Part shown: piece by piece, positions 17,422 through 25,464 of the stretch
Layout: each line of letters begins with the position of its first letter
Position numbering within the stretch: the first letter of the stretch is position 1
Source: Nafulsella turpanensis ZLM-10
GTDB lineage: Bacteria; Bacteroidota; Bacteroidia; Cytophagales; Cyclobacteriaceae
Reading direction: 5' to 3'
Assembly: GCF_000346615.1 (NCBI RefSeq)
Contig: NZ_ANNU01000059.1
Coordinates: 1 to 51,173, forward strand
DNA length: 51,173 nucleotides
Position numbers and translations under genes: made by a program
Notes under the pieces: model-generated
Database searches by the model: none
What the model was told of the DNA's origin: nothing
What the model saw: the letters and a program-made list of their open reading frames with translations, nothing else

Positions 17422-19122
17422 ATGCAACCAAAGCCAGAAGGCATAGAATATACTAAAAAGATATATAAGCCCATTATTCCCCGTACCGAATACTGGCCGG
17501 TTGTTCAGTTAAGCCGGAATAAAAAAAAGTTTATTGAGCAGGTTGCGGAGCAGGGACTGGAAAGAATACTGGAAATAAAGCCAAGCAGAGCCGCCCTAAT
17601 CGAAGAACTTGAAACCACCCTGCACCGTGAGAAGCTCCGCATCAAACAGAATCCATGGGCAGTAGATCCGGAAGATGATGCTGCCTTTTGGCTTGATGTG
17701 CAAAAAAAGCTCGTAACCTTATCGCACGATACAACCGGAAAAACCAATGGGCAGGAAAAAGAGCTGCTCCGCAGCATTACCACCCGTTATGCTGAAGAAA
17801 TTGCAGGGAGCTTCAGGCCTTCTTCCTATCGTTTTGCCCGCCGGGCTATTACTTTTGGCTTTGCCCGCCTGCTCAACGCTTCCAGGGTAAAAGGCTTAAG
17901 CTCTCTGTGGAGCAACCAGTATAGCCTGCAGGATAAGCTCCATATTACCGGCGAAACCGATCAGGTTAGGGCGCTGGCTAAAAAAGGCGTGGTGGTAATG
18001 GTCCCAACTCACTTCAGCAACCTCGATTCTATCCTGATTGGCTGGGTGATTCACGTACTCGGACTCCCTCCCTTTGTCTATGGCGCAGGACTCAACCTGT
18101 TCAATATCGGCGTAATCGCCTATTTCATGAACAGCCTAGGTGCCTATAAGGTTGACCGCCGGAAAAAGAACCTGGTGTACCTCGAAACACTGAAGTCTTA
18201 CTCCAGCCTGGCCATGCAGAATGGCTGCCATAGCCTTTTCTTTCCGGGGGGTACCCGTTCGCGTTCAGGTAAGCTGGAGAAACGCCTCAAACTGGGGCTG
18301 CTCAACAGTGCCATGGAGGCCCAGCGCGAAATGTATGAAAAGAATGAGGCCGCCGATGCCCGAAAAATATTTATCGTTCCGGTTACCATCAATTATAACT
18401 TTGTGCTGGAAGCGCCCAGCCTGATTAACGAATACCTGAAAATAAAAGGCCAGGAACGATATTATGTAGAGTCGGATAAGTACTCTTCTTCCTACAAAAT
18501 CACAAAGTTCCTCCTAAAGTTCTTTACCCGTGGTTCAGACATTTCTGTTTCTATAGGGAAAGGAATGGACCTGCTCGGCAATTTTGTAGATGATGAAGGC
18601 AAGAGCTACGACAATAACGGAAAGGTAATCGATACCCGCGACTATTTTATGTCGAACGGAAAGGTTACGAAAGATAAGCAGCGCGAGCAGGAGTATACCC
18701 GCATGCTCAGTGAGGCTATTGTAAAAGAGTACCACCGCATTAACAGGGTATTCCCCAGCCACCTGGTCGCTTTTATAGCCTTCCAGATTCTGCAGAAGAA
18801 GTTCCCGAAGCTGGACCTCTTCAGCCTGCTTCGCCTGCCCGAAGATGAGCTCATCATTCCATACGAGCAGTTTAAAGATACCTTCTCGAGGCTCCGCGAC
18901 GAAATTATGAAGCTCTACCAGCAGGGAAAGGTACATGTAGACCCTAAGTTAACCGGGGACATGGATGTGGCTATTAACCACGGCATCAAGAGTGTGGGCA
19001 TGTACCACAGCAAACGGCCGTTAATGAAAAACAAGGCTGGCGATGTAACGACCGAAGACATGAACACCCTGTTCTACTATCATAACCGCCTGTCTGGCTA
19101 TGAGCTTGAAGAGTATGTTTGA
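17422..19122 (+). CDS. Glycerol-3-phosphate acyltransferase-like protein (PlsB type)
   Basis: 566 residues. The acyltransferase core lies at about 170-350. It shows block I HFSNLD (His197, Asp202, HX4D), block II GAGLNLFNIG at 221-230, block III GAYKVDRR at 240-247 and block IV FFPGGTRSRSG at 273-283. The AGxNL and GGTRSRSG texts resemble PlsB more than PlsC. The N-terminal 165 residues and C-terminal 215 residues are alpha-helical and not assignable. It should transfer an acyl group to the sn-1 position of glycerol 3-phosphate at the membrane. It overlaps gpsA, which makes the substrate; this supports the call. PlsC-like activity is the alternative. Confidence 0.82.
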   Translation: MQPKPEGIEYTKKIYKPIIPRTEYWPVVQLSRNKKKFIEQVAEQGLERILEIKPSRAALIEELETTLHREKLRIKQNPWAVDPEDDAAFWLDVQKKLVTLSHDTTGKTNGQEKELLRSITTRYAEEIAGSFRPSSYRFARRAITFGFARLLNASRVKGLSSLWSNQYSLQDKLHITGETDQVRALAKKGVVVMVPTHFSNLDSILIGWVIHVLGLPPFVYGAGLNLFNIGVIAYFMNSLGAYKVDRRKKNLVYLETLKSYSSLAMQNGCHSLFFPGGTRSRSGKLEKRLKLGLLNSAMEAQREMYEKNEAADARKIFIVPVTINYNFVLEAPSLINEYLKIKGQERYYVESDKYSSSYKITKFLLKFFTRGSDISVSIGKGMDLLGNFVDDEGKSYDNNGKVIDTRDYFMSNGKVTKDKQREQEYTRMLSEAIVKEYHRINRVFPSHLVAFIAFQILQKKFPKLDLFSLLRLPEDELIIPYEQFKDTFSRLRDEIMKLYQQGKVHVDPKLTGDMDVAINHGIKSVGMYHSKRPLMKNKAGDVTTEDMNTLFYYHNRLSGYELEEYV

Positions 19123-20170
19123 GCAGAACGGTTCAAATAAGCCCGTAGGAGTTATCGGTGCCGGAAGCTTTGGCCTTGCCATGGCTAATATGCTGGCCCG
19201 TAAAAATGATGTGCTGCTCTATGCCCGCCGCCCGGAAGCGGTGGAGTATATCCAGTCTCATGAAACCTATAAGGGAAAGCCTCTTCACCAGCGCATAAAA
19301 GCGATCAACAATATGCAGGAGCTGGCGGAGCGTTGCAGCGTGATCTTTCCTATAGTGCCGGCCGCAAACTTTCGGGCGATGATGAAAGATCTGGCCCCTC
19401 ACCTGCATCCCTATCATATCCTTATTCATGGCACCAAAGGGCTGGACATTTGCCTGCCCAAAGGAGGAAGAACCAAAGACATGCCGCCTATTGACCGGAG
19501 CTGCATCCGTACGATGAGTGAGGTAATACGTGAGGAAAGTGTGGTAGTTCGGATAGGCTGCCTGGCCGGCCCGAACCTGGCGACTGAACTGGTGCAGCAG
19601 CAGCCTGCTGCCACGGTGGTAGCCAGCCATTTTCGCGAAGTAATTAACGAAGGAATTCGACTGCTTCGAAACGAGCGCTTTCAGGTATATGGCAGCTCCG
19701 ATCTGATAGGTGTGGAGCTTTGTGGCGTGCTTAAAAACATTATTGCCATTGCCGCAGGCGGCCTCAGTGGCCTGGGGCTTGGCGAAAACGCCCGTGCTCT
19801 CCTTATCAGCCGTGGAATGGTAGAAATGATTTACCTTGGCAGAGCCCTCGGTGGAAATGTTCAGGCCTTTATCGGCCTGGCCGGCGTGGGCGATCTGGTA
19901 GCCACCTGCACCAGTCGCCTGAGCCGGAACTTTACCGTTGGCTACAGGCTGGCACAGGGCGAAACCCTGGACCAGATTCTTTCTACTATGGAAGAAACAG
20001 CCGAGGGGGTGCAGACGGTTAAAATCATGACCGAAATAGCCGACAACCTCAATGTTCGCGCCCCCATTACACAAATGCTCCACAAAGTCCTGTTCGAGAA
20101 CATGAAGGTGGAAGAGGCGCTGCAGTACCTGATGAAGTATCCATTTAATACAGATGTGGATTTTCTGTAA
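19100..20170 (+). CDS. gpsA: NAD(P)H-dependent glycerol-3-phosphate dehydrogenase
   Basis: 356 residues. The N-terminal Rossmann domain has GVIGAGSFGLAMANML (residues 17-32). The catalytic part contains IHGTKGLD (109-116), LAGPNLATE (154-162), and the signature with the catalytic Lys in GVLKNIIAIAAGG (about 209-221), followed by NARALLISRGMVEM. It reduces dihydroxyacetone phosphate to sn-glycerol 3-phosphate for phospholipid synthesis. Either ATG 19100 (23-base overlap with the upstream gene) or ATG 19115 (8-base overlap) is possible. The overlap indicates translational coupling with the acyltransferase gene. Confidence 0.95.
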   Translation: MSLKSMFEQNGSNKPVGVIGAGSFGLAMANMLARKNDVLLYARRPEAVEYIQSHETYKGKPLHQRIKAINNMQELAERCSVIFPIVPAANFRAMMKDLAPHLHPYHILIHGTKGLDICLPKGGRTKDMPPIDRSCIRTMSEVIREESVVVRIGCLAGPNLATELVQQQPAATVVASHFREVINEGIRLLRNERFQVYGSSDLIGVELCGVLKNIIAIAAGGLSGLGLGENARALLISRGMVEMIYLGRALGGNVQAFIGLAGVGDLVATCTSRLSRNFTVGYRLAQGETLDQILSTMEETAEGVQTVKIMTEIADNLNVRAPITQMLHKVLFENMKVEEALQYLMKYPFNTDVDFL

Positions 20171-20211
20171 GGCCTCAATATTATTTTTTCAACGCCTCTG
20201 CTTTTTTACCT

Positions 20212-22206
20212 ATGCCAAAACAGGAGCGTACTATCTATCTCCTTTTCCTCTTTTGCAAAGAAAGAGCAACTCCACTCCTACTGTTGTGGATGTTACCCTT
20301 TTTCAGCAACTTCTCCGGCCTTAAAGCCGGAGAAATCTCACATGCCCCATCGCCTGTGCAGCCCCTGGTATTTGAGGACACCGTGCGCCGTTTTAATCCT
20401 TCGCTTGTGCTCCTGCTTACCGATACCAGCAGGCTGGCAAAAGAAGAAGTTCAAAGCCGCCGTTTCTACAGCAGGCTGGAAAACCTTTTTTCCCGTACAA
20501 GACTCACAAGCCGCTTATTTGACCTCCTGTTTGTAGAACCTGAGCGCATGACTACTCCACCTGATCAGCTGCCGGGCAATGATAGCACAAAAGAGCGGCA
20601 CCAGACAGTCGAAGATAAAGTTATTGGAGAGATTACTATACAAAGACTCGATATTTTTGGCCCCAGCCTTAACGACACTTCCCGGCAGGCAGCCAACTGG
20701 TTAATGCAGGCAGGCAACCGCTTTCATACCCCTACCCGCAAACAGGTAATCAGGAAGACCCTTTTAATTGAACCAGGCAACCCGGCAGACCCGCTGGCAC
20801 TGGCAGAAAGTGAACGTCTTATACGGGAGCTCGCCTTTATCCGCGATGCCCGGATCTTTCTACAGCCAAGGAGTCCGGCTTCCGATACTGTAGATGTACT
20901 TCTGCTGACACAGGATGTATTTCCATACTCCGTCGGTGGTTCCTTTAACGGGCTGGATGAGTCTTCCCTCCGACTCAATAACTACAACCTCGCCGGCTTT
21001 GGGCATATATTTAGCAGCGAGTTTCTCTTCGACCAGGACCAGCAACCCGTTTTAGGCTACCGTGGTATATACGCGGTTCAAAATATTGGCGGATTATTTA
21101 TTAACAGCCGGGCAGAATTTTCCCATACAGAAAATGAGCGCCATATAGGCGGCAGTCTCCAAAGGAACTTCTTTACCTCTGATGTTCGCTGGGCAGGTGG
21201 CCTACAGCTTAACCGAACTACTTTAAAAAGAGAAGTTAGAAATATCAGCGAGGAGCAGGACACGCTCCTTCAGTACCGCTACCATTATGCCAACGCCTGG
21301 CTCGGACATGCTTTTAATTTAGGTGGCCCAACCACCAGGGAGGCAGCAGACCAGCAGCCAATGCTGGTGCTGGCCGGCCGTTTTGCCAGAACCAATTTTC
21401 GGGAGAGGCCTGCGGTTAGTGCAGAGGAGCAGGCTTTTTTTCACAACCGCATTCTTTATTTAGGCAGTATCGGCTGGAGCAGCCGATACTACTTCCGCGA
21501 CCGCTATATTTACGGCTTTGGCCGAACCGAGGATGTTCCCTACGGCTACCTGATCAATCTTACCTTTGGCCTCGAAAATGGAGAGTTTACGGACAGGCCC
21601 TATGCCGGTTTAAGCCTGCAAAGAGGCCGGTATGTAGCCGGCATTGGTTATTTATCCGGTCGGCTCGAGCTGGAAACCTACTTCCGCGAAAATGGCACTA
21701 TGGAACAGCGGCTCCTGCACCTGCACTCGAGGTACTTCAGTCCGCTGATGAGCGCTGGCCGGTATCGCTTCCGCCAGCTCCTCTCCTTTGACTACACTTA
21801 TGGTGACCGCCGCTTTGACCATGAGTTTCTGCAGATCGGTGATGAAAGCATTCGTGGGTTATATATTGGTGAAAAGAGAGGAACACAACGCCTGGCCCTG
21901 CACCTCGAAACAATTGCCTTTACTCCTTTCCGCTTTTTAGGCTTTGAAACGGCCGGCTTTGCCTTTGCAGATCTGGCTTACCTCAACAGCCGCACCTACC
22001 TCAGTTTAAAAGGCTCAAGCTATACAGGTATTGGATTGGGGCTACGTATACGTAATGAAAACTTCACCTTTAACACCTTTCAGCTCCGAGCTTCTTATTA
22101 CCCAAATAATGCAGAAAAAAGCTTTGGTTTTATCCTCTCTGCCATTCCCTCCCTTCTTTTTAACGACTTCAGCATAGGGCAGCCAGGCCCATTTCAGTTT
22201 CGTTAA
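20212..22206 (+). CDS. Outer-membrane protein with POTRA-like domain and BamA/TamA-like beta-barrel
   Basis: 664 residues with an N-terminal hydrophobic export signal (TPLLLLWMLPFF). Residues about 140-235 look like one POTRA unit: ITIQRLDIFGPSLNDTSR, then RKTLLIEPGNPADPLALAESERLIREL-like helices and a closing strand DTVDVLLLTQD. The remaining 430 residues are amphipathic strands with repeated aromatic/Gly turns, as in 16-strand BamA/TamA-type barrels, and include GDESIRGLYIGEKRGTQR, a segment in the right place for the lid-lock region. The last residues are FQFR. It is too short in the N-terminus to be BamA itself (BamA has five POTRA units). A role in lipid or protein insertion is possible but not shown. 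Its position after gpsA with a 41-base gap may mean co-transcription. Confidence 0.72.
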   Translation: MPKQERTIYLLFLFCKERATPLLLLWMLPFFSNFSGLKAGEISHAPSPVQPLVFEDTVRRFNPSLVLLLTDTSRLAKEEVQSRRFYSRLENLFSRTRLTSRLFDLLFVEPERMTTPPDQLPGNDSTKERHQTVEDKVIGEITIQRLDIFGPSLNDTSRQAANWLMQAGNRFHTPTRKQVIRKTLLIEPGNPADPLALAESERLIRELAFIRDARIFLQPRSPASDTVDVLLLTQDVFPYSVGGSFNGLDESSLRLNNYNLAGFGHIFSSEFLFDQDQQPVLGYRGIYAVQNIGGLFINSRAEFSHTENERHIGGSLQRNFFTSDVRWAGGLQLNRTTLKREVRNISEEQDTLLQYRYHYANAWLGHAFNLGGPTTREAADQQPMLVLAGRFARTNFRERPAVSAEEQAFFHNRILYLGSIGWSSRYYFRDRYIYGFGRTEDVPYGYLINLTFGLENGEFTDRPYAGLSLQRGRYVAGIGYLSGRLELETYFRENGTMEQRLLHLHSRYFSPLMSAGRYRFRQLLSFDYTYGDRRFDHEFLQIGDESIRGLYIGEKRGTQRLALHLETIAFTPFRFLGFETAGFAFADLAYLNSRTYLSLKGSSYTGIGLGLRIRNENFTFNTFQLRASYYPNNAEKSFGFILSAIPSLLFNDFSIGQPGPFQFR

Positions 22207-22222
22207 ACAATTCTGGGGGCTT

Positions 22223-22408
22223 ATGAGCTACTTATATATGAAAGATTTTGCAGGTGTATTCTTGATGTTGCTGCTGGTAATGGCGGGCATTCTTGCTTTT
22301 GTTTTTCTCTCCGAGCTACTTGGCTTCGTCGGGATGGCCATTCTGGAAATTATTATCGTGGTAGGCATTATCCTCCTGGCCATCCGCCTGATAAAGCCTC
22401 GCCCCTGA
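22223..22408 (+). CDS. Small two-helix membrane protein
   Basis: 61 residues, starting 16 bases after the barrel protein gene. Two hydrophobic segments (about 9-30 and 34-56) are linked by a short turn, and the C-terminus IRLIKPRP is basic, so it should stay on the cytoplasmic side. No family is recognised. Its position directly after the outer-membrane gene suggests it is co-transcribed and may assist it. The two overlapping helical segments and lack of other motifs mean it could also be a spurious frame. Confidence 0.55.
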   Translation: MSYLYMKDFAGVFLMLLLVMAGILAFVFLSELLGFVGMAILEIIIVVGIILLAIRLIKPRP

Positions 22409-22589
22409 AATAATCCTGATCCGGCTAAATCTGCCACGGGAATGGCATCTAAACCAAAGCTTCTATTATACTGCTATACTGCAGAATGAAGCCCGTTCTC
22501 CGCTAACCTTACCGCTGAGGTAGCAGAAAACCTCTCATCTCCTTATCTCCCTTCGTTTTAATACTTTAATTTGTGTTGGATTCCTTTTA

Positions 22590-23273
22590 ATGAACTGTAT
22601 GAAGCGCCCTTTTTACCTGATTTTTGATATGGATGGAGTACTGGTCGATAATCATCAGTACCATGTAAAAGCCTGGAACGAATTCTGTTCGCGCTACCAT
22701 AAACACCTGAGCAAAGAAGAATTTGACCGCTATGTCAATGGCCGTACCGTCACAGAGGTTACCACCTATCTTTTCGGGCCTGAGACTTCAAAGGAAAAAA
22801 TTCTGGAGTACAGTAACGAAAAAGAAGAAATCTATCGTTCTTTTTACAGGCCACACCTCAAGCCGGTCGAAGGTCTGCTTCCTTTTCTGCAAAAGTGCAG
22901 GGAAGATGATATACCTACTGCAGTAGCCACCTCGGCTCCCACTATCAATATGGACTTTACGCTCGATACCCTTGGATTGAAGCAGTATTTTTCTGTATTG
23001 AAGGACAGCGCGGGTATTGAAAAAGGAAAGCCTGACCCTGAAATTTACCTGCAGACGGCAAATGCCTTAAATGCTCCACCAGCCGGGTGTGTCGTCTTTG
23101 AAGATTCTCTCTCCGGCATTAGGGCAGGCAAAGCAGCTGGCATGAAGGTAGTCGCCCTCATCACCACCCACCCCGCGGCAGAGCTGCAGGAAAGTGGTGC
23201 CGACCTGCTGGTCAGGAATTTCGAGTCTGTTGAAACTAAGCAGCTGCAAAATTTAGTTTATCAAAAAAAGTAA
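22590..23273 (+). CDS. HAD-superfamily hydrolase, beta-phosphoglucomutase-like (subfamily IA)
   Basis: 227 residues. Motif I is FDMDGVLVDN, motif II is ATSAP (about 109-113), motif III Lys lies in KGKPDPEIY (about 148-156), and motif IV is VFEDSLSGIRAGKAAGM (about 170-186). The helical cap between motifs I and II fits beta-phosphoglucomutase-like phosphatases. Likely substrates are sugar phosphates, but the exact one is not predictable. ATG 22590 or 22599 (MKRPFYLIFDMDG) are alternatives; the shorter is closer to the family. DUF4159 follows after 12 bases, so the two genes are probably in one transcript. Confidence 0.9.
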   Translation: MNCMKRPFYLIFDMDGVLVDNHQYHVKAWNEFCSRYHKHLSKEEFDRYVNGRTVTEVTTYLFGPETSKEKILEYSNEKEEIYRSFYRPHLKPVEGLLPFLQKCREDDIPTAVATSAPTINMDFTLDTLGLKQYFSVLKDSAGIEKGKPDPEIYLQTANALNAPPAGCVVFEDSLSGIRAGKAAGMKVVALITTHPAAELQESGADLLVRNFESVETKQLQNLVYQKK

Positions 23274-23285
23274 CTAAACTGACGA

Positions 23286-23963
23286 ATGCGAAAAAGTGTC
23301 TTTTATTCCTGCTTTCTGCTCCTGTGCATTTACCTGCTTCCCCTTTCAGCTTTCGCACAGCAGGAAAGCGGTATTCCAATCGCCAAAGTAAAATACAACG
23401 GCGGTGGTGACTGGTACGCCAATAAAACAGCCCTGCCAAACTTAATTGAATTCTGCAACCAGCAGCTAAACATGAACCTGGCAGAGAAAGACGCTGTGGT
23501 GGAAGTGGGAAGCCCGGAGCTTTTTGCCTACCCCTATGTGTACCTGACAGGGCATGGTAACGTGGTTTTTAATGAGCAGGAGGCAGAAAATCTTCGGAAC
23601 TACCTGATTGCCGGGGGCTTCCTGCACATAGATGATAACTATGGCCTCTACAAATTTATCAGGTTGGAGATGAAAAAGGTCTTCCCTGAGCTCGACTTCG
23701 TAGAGCTACCTCCTTCCCACCCAATTTACCATCAAAAATTTAGCTTCCCGGAGGGTTTACCCAAAATTCATGAGCATGATGGAAAGCCCCCCCAGGGCTT
23801 TGGGCTGATTTATAAGGGTAGATTAGTTAGCTTTTTCTCCTACGAAAGTGATTTGGGCAATGGCTGGGAAGATCAAAGCGTGCACAACAACCCTGAGGCC
23901 ATTCGACAGCAGGCATTAAAAATGGGCGCCAATATTTTATCTTTTGCCTTTACACAGGAATAA
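23286..23963 (+). CDS. DUF4159 domain-containing exported protein
   Basis: 225 residues with a signal peptide ending SAFAQQ at about residue 26. The rest matches the DUF4159 pattern as I know it: AKVKYNGGGDWYANKTALPN, then YPYVYLTGHGNVVFNE, then LRNYLIAGGFLHIDDNYGL, HPIYHQKF and ISYES-like FFSYESDLGNGWED. The domain resembles a GATase-like fold that lacks an obvious catalytic Cys. In many Bacteroidota it lies near MoxR/DUF58 or batA-like genes; here it lies alone next to a HAD enzyme. It should be periplasmic. The function is unknown. Confidence 0.88.
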   Translation: MRKSVFYSCFLLLCIYLLPLSAFAQQESGIPIAKVKYNGGGDWYANKTALPNLIEFCNQQLNMNLAEKDAVVEVGSPELFAYPYVYLTGHGNVVFNEQEAENLRNYLIAGGFLHIDDNYGLYKFIRLEMKKVFPELDFVELPPSHPIYHQKFSFPEGLPKIHEHDGKPPQGFGLIYKGRLVSFFSYESDLGNGWEDQSVHNNPEAIRQQALKMGANILSFAFTQE

Positions 23964-24076
23964 ATTTTTCTTTCCGGTATTTTTTTTCATTTTCTTCCGT
24001 GACAAAAAAGCTCTTTTTCGGTTTTTAGGTAAAAGAGTTAATTTTTCTAGTCACCATTTTATTAATTTTTTAACAA

Positions 24077-24829
24077 GTGATAATTATAATATTTTTTATT
24101 GCCCACTGGTATTTATCCCTCTTCTGCCAGAGCTTCTTTTTACACCGTTATGCCGCCCATAAAATGTTTAGCATGAGTAAAGGGTGGGAAAAGTTCTTTT
24201 ATATTTTTACCTGGGCCTGCCAGGGCTCATCCTATCTTAGTCCCCGGGCTTATGCTGTTCTCCACAGGATGCACCATGCTTATTCCGATACGCCCAAAGA
24301 CCCGCACTCGCCCCACCATACCGAAAATATTTTTACCATGATGTGGAGGACCAGAAACATTTATAACGATGTTTTCCACTACCAGGAGGTTCCGGAAGAA
24401 CGTTTCAGCAAAGGAATTCCCGACTGGGCTACTTTCGACCGGGTGGCATCTTCTTACCTAACCCGCCTGGGCTGGGGACTATTTTATGTAATTTTCTATG
24501 TGCTATGCATCTCTGTATTTGATTTCTGGGGCACGCACTGGAGTATGTATTTCCTCCTTCCTATTCATTTCCTGATGGGCCCAGTCCATGGAGCCATTGT
24601 TAACTGGAGCGGCCATAAATACGGCTACGCCAATTTCGATAATAACGATAAGTCCAAGAATTCCCTGCTCCTTGACTTCCTGATGATGGGAGAGCTGTTC
24701 CAGAACAACCACCACAAACTTCCTAAACGAGCAAACTTTGCGGTTAAATGGTTTGAATTTGACCCTACCTATCCGGTGGTTAAAGTTTTACATTACTGTC
24801 GCATCATCCGGTTAAAACCCGGAGCCTGA
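24077..24829 (+). CDS. Fatty acid desaturase (Delta9 acyl-lipid/acyl-CoA type)
   Basis: 250 residues. The three His boxes are HRYAAH (23-28), HRMHH (63-67) and QNNHH (209-213), which bind the di-iron centre. Three or four membrane spans are visible. The first codon in the frame is GTG at 24077, with no strong ribosome site. It sits right where the family normally starts: an HWYLSLF segment precedes the first box within 20 residues. The protein is therefore complete though small. It should introduce a double bond into membrane acyl chains. A perfect terminator at 24860-24887 ends the transcript. Confidence 0.93.
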   Translation: MIIIIFFIAHWYLSLFCQSFFLHRYAAHKMFSMSKGWEKFFYIFTWACQGSSYLSPRAYAVLHRMHHAYSDTPKDPHSPHHTENIFTMMWRTRNIYNDVFHYQEVPEERFSKGIPDWATFDRVASSYLTRLGWGLFYVIFYVLCISVFDFWGTHWSMYFLLPIHFLMGPVHGAIVNWSGHKYGYANFDNNDKSKNSLLLDFLMMGELFQNNHHKLPKRANFAVKWFEFDPTYPVVKVLHYCRIIRLKPGA

Positions 24830-24859
24830 TTTTCTAAGCTCTTATTTACTTTTTTCCCA

Positions 24860-24887
24860 GGCAGCCCCTTCCGGCTGCCTTTTTTTT
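24860..24887 (+). terminator. Terminator of the desaturase gene
   Basis: GGCAGCC (24860-24866) and GGCTGCC (24873-24879) form a perfect seven-base stem around a six-base loop, followed by eight T. Confidence 0.93.
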
Positions 24888-24915
24888 ATCCATTTCTAAA
24901 ATGATAAAACTTTAA

Positions 24916-24956
24916 ACTATTTTATTAGTTATTAAACTAAGTAATTAGTAAGTTTG
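24916..24956 (+). promoter_or_regulatory. BlaI-type operator pair overlapping a TAnnTTTG promoter
   Basis: Two dyads of form ACTA-N6-TAGT lie at 24916-24929 and 24936-24949, exactly 20 bases apart, that is two helical turns. A -7 element TAAGTTTG (24949-24956) shares its first base with the end of the second dyad. Between them TTAGTT-ATTA-AACTAA (24925-24940) is itself a perfect palindrome. The spacing ACTA-N6-TAGT agrees with the ACTAC..GTAGT type of BlaI/CopY operators as I recall them. Autorepression of the blaI-like gene at 25084 is inferred. The leader would be about 120 bases. Confidence 0.65.
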
Positions 24957-25083
24957 AGTTAAACAAGAAAAGATAGCAGCAAAAGAGGTACTGAGATTAT
25001 AATTAATGGGAGAAACTGTTATAAAAGGGTTGAAAAAACTATTTTCATGCTCCAGCTAACAATTTTAACCAACTAACCACAAA

Positions 25084-25464
25084 ATGAAAGAATTAACAAA
25101 AGCAGAAGAACAGGTCATGCAAATCCTCTGGGAGCTTGAAAAAGGTTTTGTAAAAGACATACTGGCCAAGATTCCGGAACCTAAACCTGCTTATAATACG
25201 GTATCCACCATCGTGCGGATTCTGGAAACAAAAGGTTTTATCGGCCACAGGGCTTATGGCAAAACCCACGAATACTATCCGCTGATTGACAAAGCGGACT
25301 ACAGTAATTTTTATCTGAAAAATTTTGTCCGCAACTACTTCGGAGGCTCTTTTCAAAAACTGGTCTCCTTCTTTGCTCAGGAAAATGACCTGAATTCCCA
25401 CGAACTGGAAGAACTGATGAAGTATGTAGAGAAAGATATAAAAAAAGAAGACAAGGATGAATAA
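25084..25464 (+). CDS. BlaI/MecI/CopY family transcriptional repressor
   Basis: 126 residues. The winged-helix DNA-binding domain is at about 3-75 (KAEEQVMQILWELEKGFVKD, then KPAYNTVSTIVRILETKGFI with the recognition helix, then wing HRAYGKTHEYYPL). The C-terminal dimerisation helix is at about 85-120. The repressor is normally inactivated by cleavage triggered by its M56 partner. The partner gene starts inside the last codons of this gene (8-base overlap), so the two are a coupled pair. An operator pair sits in the promoter upstream. Confidence 0.95.
   Translation: MKELTKAEEQVMQILWELEKGFVKDILAKIPEPKPAYNTVSTIVRILETKGFIGHRAYGKTHEYYPLIDKADYSNFYLKNFVRNYFGGSFQKLVSFFAQENDLNSHELEELMKYVEKDIKKEDKDE

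Noticed and set aside
19133-20083. 316-codon antisense frame inside gpsA
   Set aside because: It is the reverse complement shadow of the well-supported gpsA gene, with no domain.
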